From NCBI RefSeq assembly GCF_021631985.1, contig NZ_CP070225.1:2170001-2234000 (forward strand): DNA of 64,000 nucleotides, in the 5' to 3' direction. The notes beneath the pieces were generated by a model. That model was given only the letters and a program-made list of their open reading frames with translations. It was not told where the DNA came from and made no database searches. The position numbers were made by a program, and so were the translations under genes. The DNA is from Sandaracinus amylolyticus (GTDB taxonomy: Bacteria; Myxococcota_A; Polyangia; Polyangiales; Sandaracinaceae). This document shows positions 52,544 to 62,176 of the stretch, piece after piece (the first letter of the stretch is position 1; every line of letters begins with the position of its first letter).

Positions 52544-54532
52544 ATGGGAACGACGACTGCTCGCGCCGTGCTCGAGGCGCAGAACGCGCTGCGCCCCGAC
52601 GTGATCGCGGCGCGCGCGACGATCGATGGGCGCGAGAAGATCGTCGACCTCCTCACGCCGCTGCCCGAGGGCACGCCGATCAAGCCGATCGCGCTCGATC
52701 ACCCCGACGCGCTCTGGGTGATCCGCCACTCGTCGTCGCACGTGATGGCCGACGCGGTGCAGCGGCTCTTCCCGGGCACCAAGGTCGCGTTCGGCCCCGC
52801 GACCGAGAACGGCTTCTACTACGACTACGATCGCCCCGGCGGCTCGTTCACCGAGGACGATCTCCGCGCCATCGAGACGAAGATGGCGGAGATCATCGCC
52901 GAGGATCGTCCCTTCGTGCGCGAAGAGGTGACGGTCGATCAGGCGCGCGACATCCTCTCTCGCCTCGGCGAGACCTACAAGCTCGAGCACCTCGAGCGCC
53001 TCGCCGCGATGGGCGAGCAGATCTCGATCTACCGCCACGGCGACTGGGTCGATCTCTGCGAGGGCCCGCACGTCCCGAGCACGAAGTTCCTCAAGGCGTT
53101 CCAGCTCACGACCGTCGCGGGCGCGTACTGGCGCGGCGACGAGCGGAACCCGATGCTCCAGCGCATCTACGGCACCGCCTTCGCGAACGAGAAGGCGCTG
53201 CGCGCGTATCTCAAGCAGCTCGAGGAAGCGAAGAAGCGCGACCACCGCAAGCTCGGCAAGGAGCTCGAGCTCGTCGGCTTCCACCCCTGGGCGCCCGCGT
53301 CGCCGTTCTTCATGCCGCGCGGCGCGATGATCTACACGAAGCTCGTCGACTACGTGCGCGACCTCTACGTGCGCTTCGGCTACGACGAGGTCGTCACCCC
53401 GCAGATCTTCGATCGCGAGCTCTTCCTGACGTCGGGCCACCTGCCCGCGTACTCCGAGAACATGTTCCTCGCCGCGACGCGCGAGAACATCGAGGACGTC
53501 GTCGAGCACCTCAGCAAGGAAGAGCTCGGCAGCAAGCCGGACATCGAGAAGGCGCTCGAGGAGAAGATCCGCTTCGGCATCAAGCCGATGAACTGCCCCG
53601 GGCACTGCCTGCTCTACGGGATGCAGCGCCGCAGCTACCGCGAGCTCCCGATGCGCGTCGCGGACTTCGGTCGCCTGCACCGCTTCGAGCGCAGCGGCGT
53701 CACCCAGGGTCTCACGCGCGTCCGCACGTTCTGCCAGGACGACGCCCACATCTTCTGCACGCTCGACCAGGCGCAGGGCGAGATCGAGTCGTTCATCGAT
53801 CTCGTGTACGCGGTCTACCAGGACTTCGGCTTCGCCGAGGTGCGCGTGGTGATCGCGACGCGCCCCGACGAGCGACTCGGCTCGGACGAGGTCTGGGATC
53901 GCGCCGAGAAGGCGCTGATCGCCGGCGTGCAGGCGAAGAAGCTCGACTACTCGATCGCCGAGGGTGAAGGCGCGTTCTACGGCCCCAAGATCGAGTTCCA
54001 CTTGAAGGACGCGATCGGACGCAGCTGGCAGCTCGGGACGATGCAGGTCGACTTCAACCTGCCCGAGCGCTTCGACCTCACCTACGTCGGCGAGGACAAC
54101 ACGCAGCATCGCCCCGTGATGCTGCACCGCGCGATCCTCGGCTCGATCGAGCGCTTCATGGGCGTGCTGATCGAGCACGTCTCGGGGGCGTTCCCGACGT
54201 GGCTCGCCCCCGAGCAGATCGCGCTGCTCACGGTCAGCGAGAAGTTCGAGCCCTACGCGCGCGAAGTGCAGCAGCTCCTCCAGCGCGAGGGTTTCCGCGT
54301 GAAGATCGATCTCTCGAGCGACAAGCTCGGCGCGAAGATCCGCAACGCGCGCCTGATGCGCATCCCCTTCCTCGGCGTGATCGGCGAGAAGGAAGTCGAG
54401 GGTCGCGGCCTCGCGATCCGCTCGCGCGACGAGGACAAGGATCTCGGGTTCGTCGCGCTCGATCAGGTGATCGCGCGTCTCCGTCACGAGTCGCGTCCGC
54501 CCTCGCTCCGCCCCGCGTCGGTCGGGGAGTGA
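52544..54532 (+). CDS. thrS: Threonine-tRNA ligase
   Basis: 662 aa from ATG at 52544, nine bases after AGGAG; the ATG at 52535 directly abuts that site and is less likely. N-terminal TGS-like segment is short and divergent. Editing domain: HSSSHVMADAVQRLFPGT and CEGPHVPSTKFLKAF, which remove Ser-tRNA(Thr). Catalytic core: IKPMNCPGHCLLYGM (Cys of the zinc site), RLHRFERSGVTQGLTRVRTF (motif 2 with zinc His), and HRAILGSIERFMGVLIEH (motif 3). Anticodon domain at the C-terminus (QQLLQREGFRVKIDL). Start of the translation gene cluster; infC follows after 121 bp. Confidence 0.97.
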   Translation: MGTTTARAVLEAQNALRPDVIAARATIDGREKIVDLLTPLPEGTPIKPIALDHPDALWVIRHSSSHVMADAVQRLFPGTKVAFGPATENGFYYDYDRPGGSFTEDDLRAIETKMAEIIAEDRPFVREEVTVDQARDILSRLGETYKLEHLERLAAMGEQISIYRHGDWVDLCEGPHVPSTKFLKAFQLTTVAGAYWRGDERNPMLQRIYGTAFANEKALRAYLKQLEEAKKRDHRKLGKELELVGFHPWAPASPFFMPRGAMIYTKLVDYVRDLYVRFGYDEVVTPQIFDRELFLTSGHLPAYSENMFLAATRENIEDVVEHLSKEELGSKPDIEKALEEKIRFGIKPMNCPGHCLLYGMQRRSYRELPMRVADFGRLHRFERSGVTQGLTRVRTFCQDDAHIFCTLDQAQGEIESFIDLVYAVYQDFGFAEVRVVIATRPDERLGSDEVWDRAEKALIAGVQAKKLDYSIAEGEGAFYGPKIEFHLKDAIGRSWQLGTMQVDFNLPERFDLTYVGEDNTQHRPVMLHRAILGSIERFMGVLIEHVSGAFPTWLAPEQIALLTVSEKFEPYAREVQQLLQREGFRVKIDLSSDKLGAKIRNARLMRIPFLGVIGEKEVEGRGLAIRSRDEDKDLGFVALDQVIARLRHESRPPSLRPASVGE

Positions 54533-54616
54533 CGCAGCACTCGAGCAGCCGTTCTGGACTGTGGGGCGGGGGCTTGTGATGAGCCCTCGCACGCTCCATC
54601 ATCGCCGTTCGTTCAT

Positions 54617-54636
54617 GGAAGGGCAGAGGCCCTTCC
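54617..54636 (+). promoter_or_regulatory. Hairpin just upstream of the infC ribosome site
   Basis: GGAAGGGC (54617-54624) pairs perfectly with GCCCTTCC (54629-54636) across AGAG, three bases before the AGGAGG of infC. Position suggests influence on IF3 translation, perhaps autoregulatory; it also lacks a U-run, so it is not a simple terminator. Confidence 0.6.
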
Positions 54637-54653
54637 CACAGGAGGATTGAGTC

Positions 54654-55394
54654 ATCCGACCCCGCTTCGATCCGCGCGCGCAGCGCGCCGCCTTCTCCGG
54701 CCCTCGTACGAACCACCGAATTCGCGTCCCCGAAGTCCGTGTCATCGGCGCCGAGGGCGAGATGCTCGGTGTCCTTCCGACCCACGAGGCGCTCCGTCTC
54801 GCGAAGGAGAAGGAGCTCGACCTCGTCGAGGTCAACCCGAAGGGCATGCCGCCGGTCTGTAAGATCATGGACTTCGGCAAGTTCAAGTACGAGGAGAAGA
54901 AGAAGGAGAACGAGGCCAAGAAGCGGCAGATCCAGGTGGAGCTCAAGGAAGTGAAGCTCCGCCCGAAGACGGATGATCACGACATGGACGTGAAGACCCG
55001 TCACGTCCGCCGCTTCCTGGAAGAAGGCAACAAGGTGAAGGTCACGTGCCGCTTCCGCGGTCGCGAGATCACGCACCCCGAGACGGCCGAGCGTCAGCTC
55101 ATCGAGATCATCGAGAAGACGCGCGACATCGGCGTCATCGAGCAGACCCCCCGCATGGAGGGCAAGACGATGACGATCCTGATCGCGCCGAAGCCCGAGA
55201 TCCGTGCGCGCGTCGCGGCCCAGGCCGCGCAGGCCGCGAAGAAGGCCGCCGAGCGGCCGCCGGCGAAGGCCGTCGCGAACGGCCAGAAGGGCGCGAACGG
55301 CGCGTCCACCGCTCCCGTCGACGACGACGACCTCGATGACGACGAGGATGACGACGACGACGACGACGACGACGACGCAGACGACGACGAGTGA
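54654..55394 (+). CDS. infC: Translation initiation factor IF-3 (AUC start, acidic tail)
   Basis: 246 aa reading from ATC at 54654. In this frame a TGA lies at 54648 and there is no ATG, GTG or TTG before Met-37 (54762), yet conserved IF3 sequence (TNHRIRVPEVRVIGAEG) begins well before that Met; AGGAGG ends eight bases before the ATC. IF3 genes are known to use AUU/AUC/AUA starts that IF3 itself discriminates against, giving autoregulation, and the Myxococcus IF3 (Dsg) is reported to start at AUC. IF3-N is residues ~20-90, IF3-C ~95-180 (KLRPKTDDHDMDVK, TCRFRGREITH, VIEQTPRMEGKTM). A 65-residue Ala/Lys then poly-Asp tail follows, resembling the extension of Dsg. Confidence 0.93.
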   Translation: MRPRFDPRAQRAAFSGPRTNHRIRVPEVRVIGAEGEMLGVLPTHEALRLAKEKELDLVEVNPKGMPPVCKIMDFGKFKYEEKKKENEAKKRQIQVELKEVKLRPKTDDHDMDVKTRHVRRFLEEGNKVKVTCRFRGREITHPETAERQLIEIIEKTRDIGVIEQTPRMEGKTMTILIAPKPEIRARVAAQAAQAAKKAAERPPAKAVANGQKGANGASTAPVDDDDLDDDEDDDDDDDDDDADDDE

Positions 55395-55405
55395 CGGGGA
55401 CGAGG

Positions 55406-56392
55406 ATGCGCATCGGCATCCTCGGCGCCGGCACGATCGGCGCCTACCTGGGCGGGCGGCTCGCGGCGGCGGGGCACGACGTCGTGCTCGTCGGCAGGCC
55501 GCGCGTGCTCGACTGCATCGCGAAGGACGGCCTCGTCCTCGAGGATCTCGACGGCTCGCGACGTGAAGCGCTCCCCCGGTGCGCGAGCGACTCCGCGGCC
55601 CTGCGCGACTGCGAGGTCGTGCTGATCACGACGAAGGTGGCGGACCTCGAGCAGGCCGCCGCGTCGATCCTGCGGCACGCCTCGATCGCGATCGGCCTGC
55701 AGAACGGCGTCGAAGCACCGCGCATCCTGCGGCAGGTGCTCGGCGCGCCGCGTGCGCGGGCCGGCATCGTGTCGTGGAACGCGGTGTGGCGCGACGAGCG
55801 CACGCTGCGTCGCTCGACGAGCGGGCCGGTGGTGATCGAGCAGCGCGGCGAGGACGCGATCGTGCTGCGCGTGATCGCGGCGCTGGACCGCGCGGGCCTT
55901 CCCGCGAAGGGCGCCGACCCGATCGAGCCGGTGCTCTGGAGCAAGCTGCTCTTCAATCTGAACAACGCGGTGAACGCGATCAGCGGCGTGTCGCTCGCCG
56001 ACGAGCTCGCGCAGCGCGGATGGCGCCGCGTGGTCTCGGCGTGCCAGCGCGAGGGGCTCGATGCGCTGCGCCAGGCGGGCATCTCCCCGGTCCGACTGGG
56101 CGCTACGATGGACCCTCGCTTCGCGTCGCGGATGCTGCTCGTGCCCGACGTGGTGTTCCGCGCGCTCGCAGGTCGCGTCGTGAAGATCGACGCGGCGGCG
56201 CGCAGCTCGATGGCGGACGATCTCGCGCGGGGCCGCAAGACCGAGGTCGCGTACCTGCAGGGCGCGATCGTCGCGCTCGGTGAGAAGGTCGGCGTGCCCA
56301 CGCCGGTGAACCGTCGCGTGGTGGACGCGATCCACCGCATGGAGCGCGGCGAGCCCGCAGGCGTGACGGCCGAGCAGCTGCTCGCGAGCTGA
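55406..56392 (+). CDS. panE: 2-dehydropantoate 2-reductase family protein
   Basis: 328 aa from ATG at 55406; a GTG at 55391 overlaps the infC stop and is the alternative. ApbA/PanE fold: RIGILGAGTIGAYLGGRLA (NADPH loop), VLITTKVADLEQAA, IGLQNGVEAP, WSKLLFNLNNAVNAISG (catalytic Lys and Asn) and a C-terminal helical domain ending AEQLLAS. It would reduce ketopantoate to pantoate in coenzyme A synthesis, though close relatives act on other 2-keto acids. Its position between infC and rpmI is unusual and probably makes it part of the infC transcript. Confidence 0.85.
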   Translation: MRIGILGAGTIGAYLGGRLAAAGHDVVLVGRPRVLDCIAKDGLVLEDLDGSRREALPRCASDSAALRDCEVVLITTKVADLEQAAASILRHASIAIGLQNGVEAPRILRQVLGAPRARAGIVSWNAVWRDERTLRRSTSGPVVIEQRGEDAIVLRVIAALDRAGLPAKGADPIEPVLWSKLLFNLNNAVNAISGVSLADELAQRGWRRVVSACQREGLDALRQAGISPVRLGATMDPRFASRMLLVPDVVFRALAGRVVKIDAAARSSMADDLARGRKTEVAYLQGAIVALGEKVGVPTPVNRRVVDAIHRMERGEPAGVTAEQLLAS

Positions 56393-56400
56393 CCGACGCC

Positions 56401-56529
56401 TCAGTCGAGGTGCTCGAGATCGCCGGTGAGTGACACCCACGCGTGCCGGCGCGAGATCGAGACGCGGACGGGATCTCCATCGCACGTGAGCGAGAGCCGT
56501 CCGCAGCTGCGCGAAGCACGACGTGTCAT
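56401..56529 (-). CDS. Possible small protein (42 aa)
   Basis: ATG at 56529 opens a frame of 42 codons (MTRRASRSCGRLSL...GDLEHLD) with GC-rich third positions like neighbouring genes and no shadow gene over it. It ends eight bases from the panE stop, convergent. It may extend to GTG codons upstream. No family recognised; it may be chance in GC-rich DNA. Confidence 0.25.
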   Translation of the reverse strand: MTRRASRSCGRLSLTCDGDPVRVSISRRHAWVSLTGDLEHLD

Positions 56530-56609
56530 CCGCACGAGGACACCGGTCCGACCCGCGGACTTCGGACGTGACCAGCGCGCGCTGATGGCACAAGGCGTGG
56601 CGCCAACGC

Positions 56610-56638
56610 TTGACTGCGTAGGTCCACGCTCGTACACC
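56610..56638 (+). promoter_or_regulatory. Putative rpmI promoter
   Basis: TTGACT (-35) and TACACC (-10-like) separated by 17 bp, 71 bp before the rpmI ATG. The best sigma70-like match in this gap; not tested. Confidence 0.5.
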
Positions 56639-56653
56639 TCCGCTCCCCCGCGT

Positions 56654-56676
56654 AGGCCCGCGTGCGCGCTGGGCCT
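56654..56676 (+). other. Leader hairpin upstream of rpmI
   Basis: AGGCCC (56654-56659) pairs with GGGCCT (56671-56676) over an 11-nt GC-rich loop, 33 bp before the rpmI start. Ribosomal-protein operons are often regulated in such leaders; no known L20 motif is identified here. Confidence 0.4.
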
Positions 56677-56708
56677 CACGCCGCAGAGAAAGTCAGGGAA
56701 TCGCAGTC

Positions 56709-56912
56709 ATGCCGAAGATGAAGACCCACAGCGGGACGAAGAAGCGCATGTGGTTGACCGGATCCGGTCACGTGCGCCGCGGCACCGCCGGCCTCAGCCA
56801 CATGATGCGTGGCAAGAGCGCGAACCGCCTCCGCCGTCTCCGCAAGAACAGCCTCATCTCCCCCACCCACGAGAAGATGGTCAAGCGCCTCCTCCCCTAC
56901 GGGCGGGCCTGA
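56709..56912 (+). CDS. rpmI: 50S ribosomal protein L35
   Basis: 67 aa, ATG at 56709 (MPKMKTHSGTKKRMWLTGSG). Matches bacterial L35: very basic, with the usual KMKTHSGTKKR start and RRLRKNSLISPTHEKMVKRLL. Lies between its own promoter and rplT, as in most bacteria. Confidence 0.97.
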   Translation: MPKMKTHSGTKKRMWLTGSGHVRRGTAGLSHMMRGKSANRLRRLRKNSLISPTHEKMVKRLLPYGRA

Positions 56913-56953
56913 TCGCACTCGTCGACTGAAGAAGAAAGAACGGGAGAAGAGCA

Positions 56954-57298
56954 ATGCCGCGCGCGAAGAGGGGCTTCAAGGCCCGCCGTCGTCGTAACCG
57001 CATCTTCAAGCACGCCAAGGGCTTCTACGGCGCCCGTGGCCGCATCTTCGGCGACGCCGTCGAGCAGGTGCGCAATGCCTGGCAGGACGCGTTCCGCGCT
57101 CGTCGCGCGAAGAAGCGCGACTTCCGCCGCCTGTGGATCGTCCGCATCAACGCGGGCGCTCGCACCCACGGCCTCAGCTACTCGCGCCTCGTGTCGTCGC
57201 TGAAGAAGGCGAACATCGCGCTCGACCGCAAGATCCTCGCGGATCTCGCGCTGCGCGATCCGGGCGCGTTCAAGGCGGTGGTCGACGCCGCGCGCTGA
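56954..57298 (+). CDS. rplT: 50S ribosomal protein L20
   Basis: 114 aa, ATG at 56954, GGGAG seven bases upstream. Basic N-terminus [20 protein letters not shown], then the conserved globular part with [20 protein letters not shown] and [18 protein letters not shown]20 is an early 50S assembly protein and in many bacteria represses its own operon through the leader. Complete and typical. Confidence 0.97.
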   Translation: MPRAKRGFKARRRRNRIFKHAKGFYGARGRIFGDAVEQVRNAWQDAFRARRAKKRDFRRLWIVRINAGARTHGLSYSRLVSSLKKANIALDRKILADLALRDPGAFKAVVDAAR

Positions 57299-57316
57299 TT
57301 CCTCCTCGAGAGCCCC

Positions 57317-58435
<1,119 letters not shown>

Positions 58436-58454
58436 GGCCGCGGCCGAGGGATCG

Positions 58455-60965
58455 ATGAAGGCTTCGTACCAGTGGCTGCGCGAGCTCTCGGGCGTCGACG
58501 CGAGCCCGAGCGAGATGGCCGAGCGGCTCACCCGCGCGGGCGTCGAGGTCGAGGGGCTCACCGCGTTCGGCGAGGGGCTCGATCGCGTGGTGATCGCGGA
58601 GGTGCGCGGGAAGCGCCCCCATCCGTCGCGCGACAAGCTCACGCTCGTCCGCGTCTGGAACGGCAAGGAAGAGCGCGAGGTCGTCTGCGGCGCGCCCAAC
58701 GTGCCCGACGCGGGCGCGAAGGTGCTGCTCGCCGAGGTCGGCGCGCGGCTGCCGAACGGGATGGAGATCGCGGCGCGCGAGGTCGCGGGCGTGAGCTCCT
58801 CCGGGATGCTCTGCAGCGAGGTCGAGCTCGGGATCGGCGCCGACGCGGAGGGGATCGTCGTGCTCGAGCGCGCGAGCTCGGGCCGCGTGGGCGCCGCGGT
58901 CGCCGATGCGCTGAGCCTGCGCGATCAGGTCTTCGAGATCTCGCTGACGCCGAACCGCGCCGACTGCCTCGGCCACGTCGGGCTCGCGCGCGAGATCGCG
59001 ATGCTCTTCGAGCAGCCCTTCGTGCTGCGCGCGCCTCCGGCGCCCCAGCGGCTGCTCTCGGTCGATTCGGCCGATACGCGCGGGCCGGTCGTGACCGTGC
59101 TCGATCCCTCGCGCCAGCACCCGGGCGAGACGCTGAGCCTGGTGCAGCCCGCGCAGGGCGCGCCGATCAACGTGCCGATCGCGATCCGCGATGCCGATCG
59201 CTGCTCGCGCTACCTCGGGCTCGTGCTGCAGCACGTGCAGGTGCGTCCGGCGCCGTTCTGGATGCGCTACCGCCTCCACGTGCTCGGTCAGCGCTCGATC
59301 GACGCCGTGGTCGACGTGACGAACTGGGTGCTGCTCGAGACCGGACACCCGATCCACGCGTTCGATCTCGACGCGCTGCGCGGTCCCGCGATCGTCGTGC
59401 GCACCGCGCGTGACGGCGAGCGCTTCACCACGCTCGACGGAATCGAGCGCGAGCTCTCGACCGACGATCTCGTGATCGCGGACGCCGAGGTGCCGGTCGC
59501 GCTCGCGGGCGTGATGGGCGGCGCGGCGAGCGGCGTGCGCGCGACGACGCGCAACGTGCTGCTCGAAGTCGCGCACTTCGATCCCCGCTCGGTGCGCCGC
59601 ACCAGCCGCCGTCACGGGCTGCACACCGAGGCGAGCCATCGCTTCGAGCGCGGCGTCGATCCCAACGGGCTCGAGCACGTGCTGCGGCGCGCGGCGCAGC
59701 TGCTCGGGACCGTGGCCGAGGCCGCGAGCGCGCCGAGCGCGAGCGATGCGCACGCACGCCGGATCGCGCCGGTCGCGATCGCGCTCCGCCCCGGGCACGT
59801 CGAGTCGCTGCTCGGCGGGCCGGTGCCCGCGAGCGAGGTGCGTCGTGTGCTCGAGGGCGTGGGCTGCGAGATCGCGCCCGCCGAAGAGGGCGGCTGGCGC
59901 GTGACCGCGCCGACGCATCGTCCCGATCTCGGACGCCCCGAGGACCTCATCGAAGAGGTCGCGCGCGTCCGCGGCTACGATCACATCCCGAGCGCGCTCG
60001 CCTCGATGGCGCCCAGCGCGGACGCCGGCGATCGTCGCTACGCGATCGTGCGTGCGCTGCGCGAGGGTGCCGCCGCGGCAGGGCTCTTCGAGGCCGTGAA
60101 CTTCGCGTTCTGCTCGCGTCGCGATCTCGAGATGGCGAAGGCACCGCTCGACGTGGTCGCGCTGAGCAACCCGCTCTCCGAGGAGCGCTCGGTGATGCGC
60201 ACCTCGATGCTTCCGGGCCTGCTCTCGGACGTCGTGCGCGCGCAGCGGCACCAGGCCCCGCGCGCGACGCTGTTCGAGGTCGGTCGCACGTACCATCCCG
60301 CGGCGTCGACGCCGCGTCGCGTCGTCGAGCGTCCGGTGCTCGCGCTCACGCTGAGCGGCCCGCGCGAGCTCTGGGTCGGCGACGAGAGCCCGTTCGACTT
60401 CTGGGATGGCAAGGGCGCGGTGCTCGCGATCCTGCGCTCGGTGGGCCTGGTGGCGGAGACCGTGCGCGACGAGTCGATCGCGGAGCACGCGCCGTGGCTG
60501 CACCCGCGCCGCAGCGCGCGCGTGGTCGTGGGGGCCCGATCGGTCGGTGTCCTCGGCGAGGTGCATCCCGACGTGGTCGAGGCCTTCGAGGCGACCGGGC
60601 GTCCGATCTTCGGCGTGCTCGACCTCGACGCGATCGTCGCGCTCGTGAAGGCCGCGGGGCCGCCCCGCGCGCGCCCGCTGCCGCGTTTCCCGGCGGTGGT
60701 GCGCGACCTCGCGGTCGTGGTGCCCGAGGCGACGACCGCGGCGGACGTCGTCGACGCGATCACGCAGGCCGCGCCGCTCGCCGAGCGCGCCGAGCTCTTC
60801 GACGTCTACCGCGGCAAGCCGGTGCCCGAAGGCCGGAAGAGCCTCGCGTTCCGGATCGCCTATCGCGATCCCGACGCGACGCTCACCGACGCGCGCGTCG
60901 AGCAGGTCCACGCCGCGGTGGTGCAGGCGATCGCCGACCGCTTCGGCGGCGCGCTGCGCGCCTGA
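58455..60965 (+). CDS. pheT: Phenylalanine-tRNA ligase, beta subunit
   Basis: 836 aa, ATG at 58455 (MKASYQWLRELSGVDASPSEM). Long form: tRNA-binding OB domain (about residues 40-150, ending LCSEVELGIG), B3/B4 editing module (210-390, including RLHVLGQRSIDAVVDVTNWV and HRFERGVDPNGLEHVL), B5 and the degenerate catalytic-like core, and the ferredoxin-fold anticodon-binding domain near the C-terminus (FPAVVRDLAVVVPEATTAA). Partner of PheS. Complete length. Confidence 0.97.
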   Translation: MKASYQWLRELSGVDASPSEMAERLTRAGVEVEGLTAFGEGLDRVVIAEVRGKRPHPSRDKLTLVRVWNGKEEREVVCGAPNVPDAGAKVLLAEVGARLPNGMEIAAREVAGVSSSGMLCSEVELGIGADAEGIVVLERASSGRVGAAVADALSLRDQVFEISLTPNRADCLGHVGLAREIAMLFEQPFVLRAPPAPQRLLSVDSADTRGPVVTVLDPSRQHPGETLSLVQPAQGAPINVPIAIRDADRCSRYLGLVLQHVQVRPAPFWMRYRLHVLGQRSIDAVVDVTNWVLLETGHPIHAFDLDALRGPAIVVRTARDGERFTTLDGIERELSTDDLVIADAEVPVALAGVMGGAASGVRATTRNVLLEVAHFDPRSVRRTSRRHGLHTEASHRFERGVDPNGLEHVLRRAAQLLGTVAEAASAPSASDAHARRIAPVAIALRPGHVESLLGGPVPASEVRRVLEGVGCEIAPAEEGGWRVTAPTHRPDLGRPEDLIEEVARVRGYDHIPSALASMAPSADAGDRRYAIVRALREGAAAAGLFEAVNFAFCSRRDLEMAKAPLDVVALSNPLSEERSVMRTSMLPGLLSDVVRAQRHQAPRATLFEVGRTYHPAASTPRRVVERPVLALTLSGPRELWVGDESPFDFWDGKGAVLAILRSVGLVAETVRDESIAEHAPWLHPRRSARVVVGARSVGVLGEVHPDVVEAFEATGRPIFGVLDLDAIVALVKAAGPPRARPLPRFPAVVRDLAVVVPEATTAADVVDAITQAAPLAERAELFDVYRGKPVPEGRKSLAFRIAYRDPDATLTDARVEQVHAAVVQAIADRFGGALRA

Positions 60966-61033
60966 GCAGCGCACTGATCCCGCGGACAGCCGCCGGCGCG
61001 GGGATCCAGGCGTGTGCGCGCGCCAACGATTCC

Positions 61034-61071
61034 TGAATTCGACTGTGAATCCAGAGCCCTTGAATTCGACT
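61034..61071 (+). repeat. Direct repeat upstream of ihfA
   Basis: TGAATTCGACT occurs at 61034-61044 and again at 61061-61071, 27 bp apart, 45 bp before the ihfA start. Could be a regulator site or part of the promoter; IHF genes are sometimes autoregulated. Confidence 0.5.
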
Positions 61072-61115
61072 CCATGCCGTGGTTGCATCGCATACCCGGC
61101 ATCGAGGGGGCTCTG

Positions 61116-61463
61116 ATGACCAAGGCCGAGATCATCGACAGCGTCTACGAGCGGGTCGGAGGCTTCTCGAAGAAGGAAGCCGCCGAGGTCGTCGAAGCGG
61201 TGTTCGAGGAGATGAAGGAAGTCCTCGCCCAGGGCGAGAAGATCAAGATCTCCGGCTTCGGCAACTTCGTCGTCCGAGCGAAGAAGCAGCGCGTGGGCCG
61301 GAACCCGCAGACCGGCGAGCCGATCCCGATCAGCGCCCGCCGCGTGCTCACGTTCAAGCCGAGCCAGGTCCTCAAGGCGACGCTGAACCCGCACAAGTCG
61401 AGCGGCTCCGGGACGTTCGTCGCGCCGACCGCCAACACCGGCGCGAGCTCGTCGGGCACCTGA
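61116..61463 (+). CDS. ihfA: Integration host factor alpha subunit
   Basis: 115 aa, ATG at 61116 (MTKAEIIDSVYERVGGFSKKEA). Bacterial DNA-binding (HU/IHF) fold: KKEAAEVVEAVFEEMKEVL, KIKISGFGNFVVR (beta ribbon), RVGRNPQTGEPIPISARRVLTFKPSQ. Bends DNA at specific sites and works with a beta subunit encoded elsewhere. The pheT-ihfA-merR order is the conserved arrangement. A direct repeat lies in its upstream gap. Confidence 0.96.
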   Translation: MTKAEIIDSVYERVGGFSKKEAAEVVEAVFEEMKEVLAQGEKIKISGFGNFVVRAKKQRVGRNPQTGEPIPISARRVLTFKPSQVLKATLNPHKSSGSGTFVAPTANTGASSSGT

Positions 61464-61545
61464 TCCGGCTGGGCACCTGATTCGGCTCCGGCCCCTCCGT
61501 TGACGCGGTCGGGCCGGCCGGGTACCAGAGCGTCCCCCGAGAGCG

Positions 61546-62031
61546 ATGGCGCGACCCACACTGCTGCCGGACAAGCTCTTCTTCCGCATCGGCGAGGTCT
61601 CGGAGCTCGTCGGCGTGCGGCCCCACGTGCTGCGCTACTGGGAAGAGGAGTTCGGCATCCTCAAGCCGATGAAGACACGCGGCGCGCACCGCCAGTACCG
61701 GCGCCGCGACGTCGAGCTCGCGCTCGTCATCAAGAAGCTGCTGCACGAGGACGGCTTCACGGTCGCGGGCGCGCGCAAGAAGCTACGGGAGCTCGGGCAC
61801 CTGGAGGCGGTCGCGATCGGGCGCCAGGCGGCGGAGGCGAGCACGCGCGCGCTCGAGCTGCGCGCCGAGCTGCTCGCGGTGCGCGCGGACCTCACGTCGC
61901 TGCTCGCGCGGATCGACGCGTCGTCGCGCGAGGAGAGCGCGGTGCGCGAGCGTGCGAAGCCGAGCACGAGCGAGGTGCAGGCGAGCGAGGTCGTGGTGCG
62001 GATCGAGACGAGCGCGCGCAGCGAGCGCTGA
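61546..62031 (+). CDS. MerR-family transcriptional regulator
   Basis: 161 aa, ATG at 61546. N-terminal MerR wing-helix: [25 protein letters not shown] and [26 protein letters not shown]. The rest is a charged coiled-coil with no Cys or metal-binding loop, so it is not a metal sensor. MerR genes next to ihfA are widespread in proteobacteria; the ligand is unknown. Followed by tRNA-Pro. Confidence 0.94.
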   Translation: MARPTLLPDKLFFRIGEVSELVGVRPHVLRYWEEEFGILKPMKTRGAHRQYRRRDVELALVIKKLLHEDGFTVAGARKKLRELGHLEAVAIGRQAAEASTRALELRAELLAVRADLTSLLARIDASSREESAVRERAKPSTSEVQASEVVVRIETSARSER

Positions 62032-62084
62032 TCGTGCTTGCGGGTTTTCCGTTTGCGGCTAACCTCCGCCCTCCGACTCACCGG

Positions 62085-62159
62085 CGGGGCGTGGCGCAGC
62101 CTGGTTAGCGCACCAGACTGGGGGTCTGGGGGTCGTGGGTTCGAATCCCGCCGCCCCGA
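62085..62159 (+). tRNA. tRNA-Pro (GGG)
   Basis: Acceptor CGGGGCG/CGCCCCG with discriminator A; anticodon arm CCAGA-CTGGGGG-TCTGG gives GGG at 62120-62122; T-arm GTGGG-TTCGAAT-CCCGC. No encoded CCA. Reads proline CCC codons. Confidence 0.95.
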
Positions 62160-62176
62160 GTCGAAGTCGGAGTCAG

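Larger units (their letters stand above)
56393..56708. other. 316-bp gap between panE and rpmI
   Basis: Holds a possible 42-codon ORF on the minus strand (56401-56529), a promoter-like pair TTGACT (56610-56615) and TACACC (56633-56638) with 17-bp spacing, and a leader hairpin AGGCCC/GGGCCT at 56654-56676 before rpmI. The rpmI-rplT-pheST unit therefore probably has its own promoter. Confidence 0.5.

Noticed and set aside
55318-55394. GAC trinucleotide tract read as a microsatellite artefact
   Set aside because: It keeps the IF3 frame to a stop and encodes an acidic tail of the kind known from Myxococcus IF3, so it is treated as real coding sequence.
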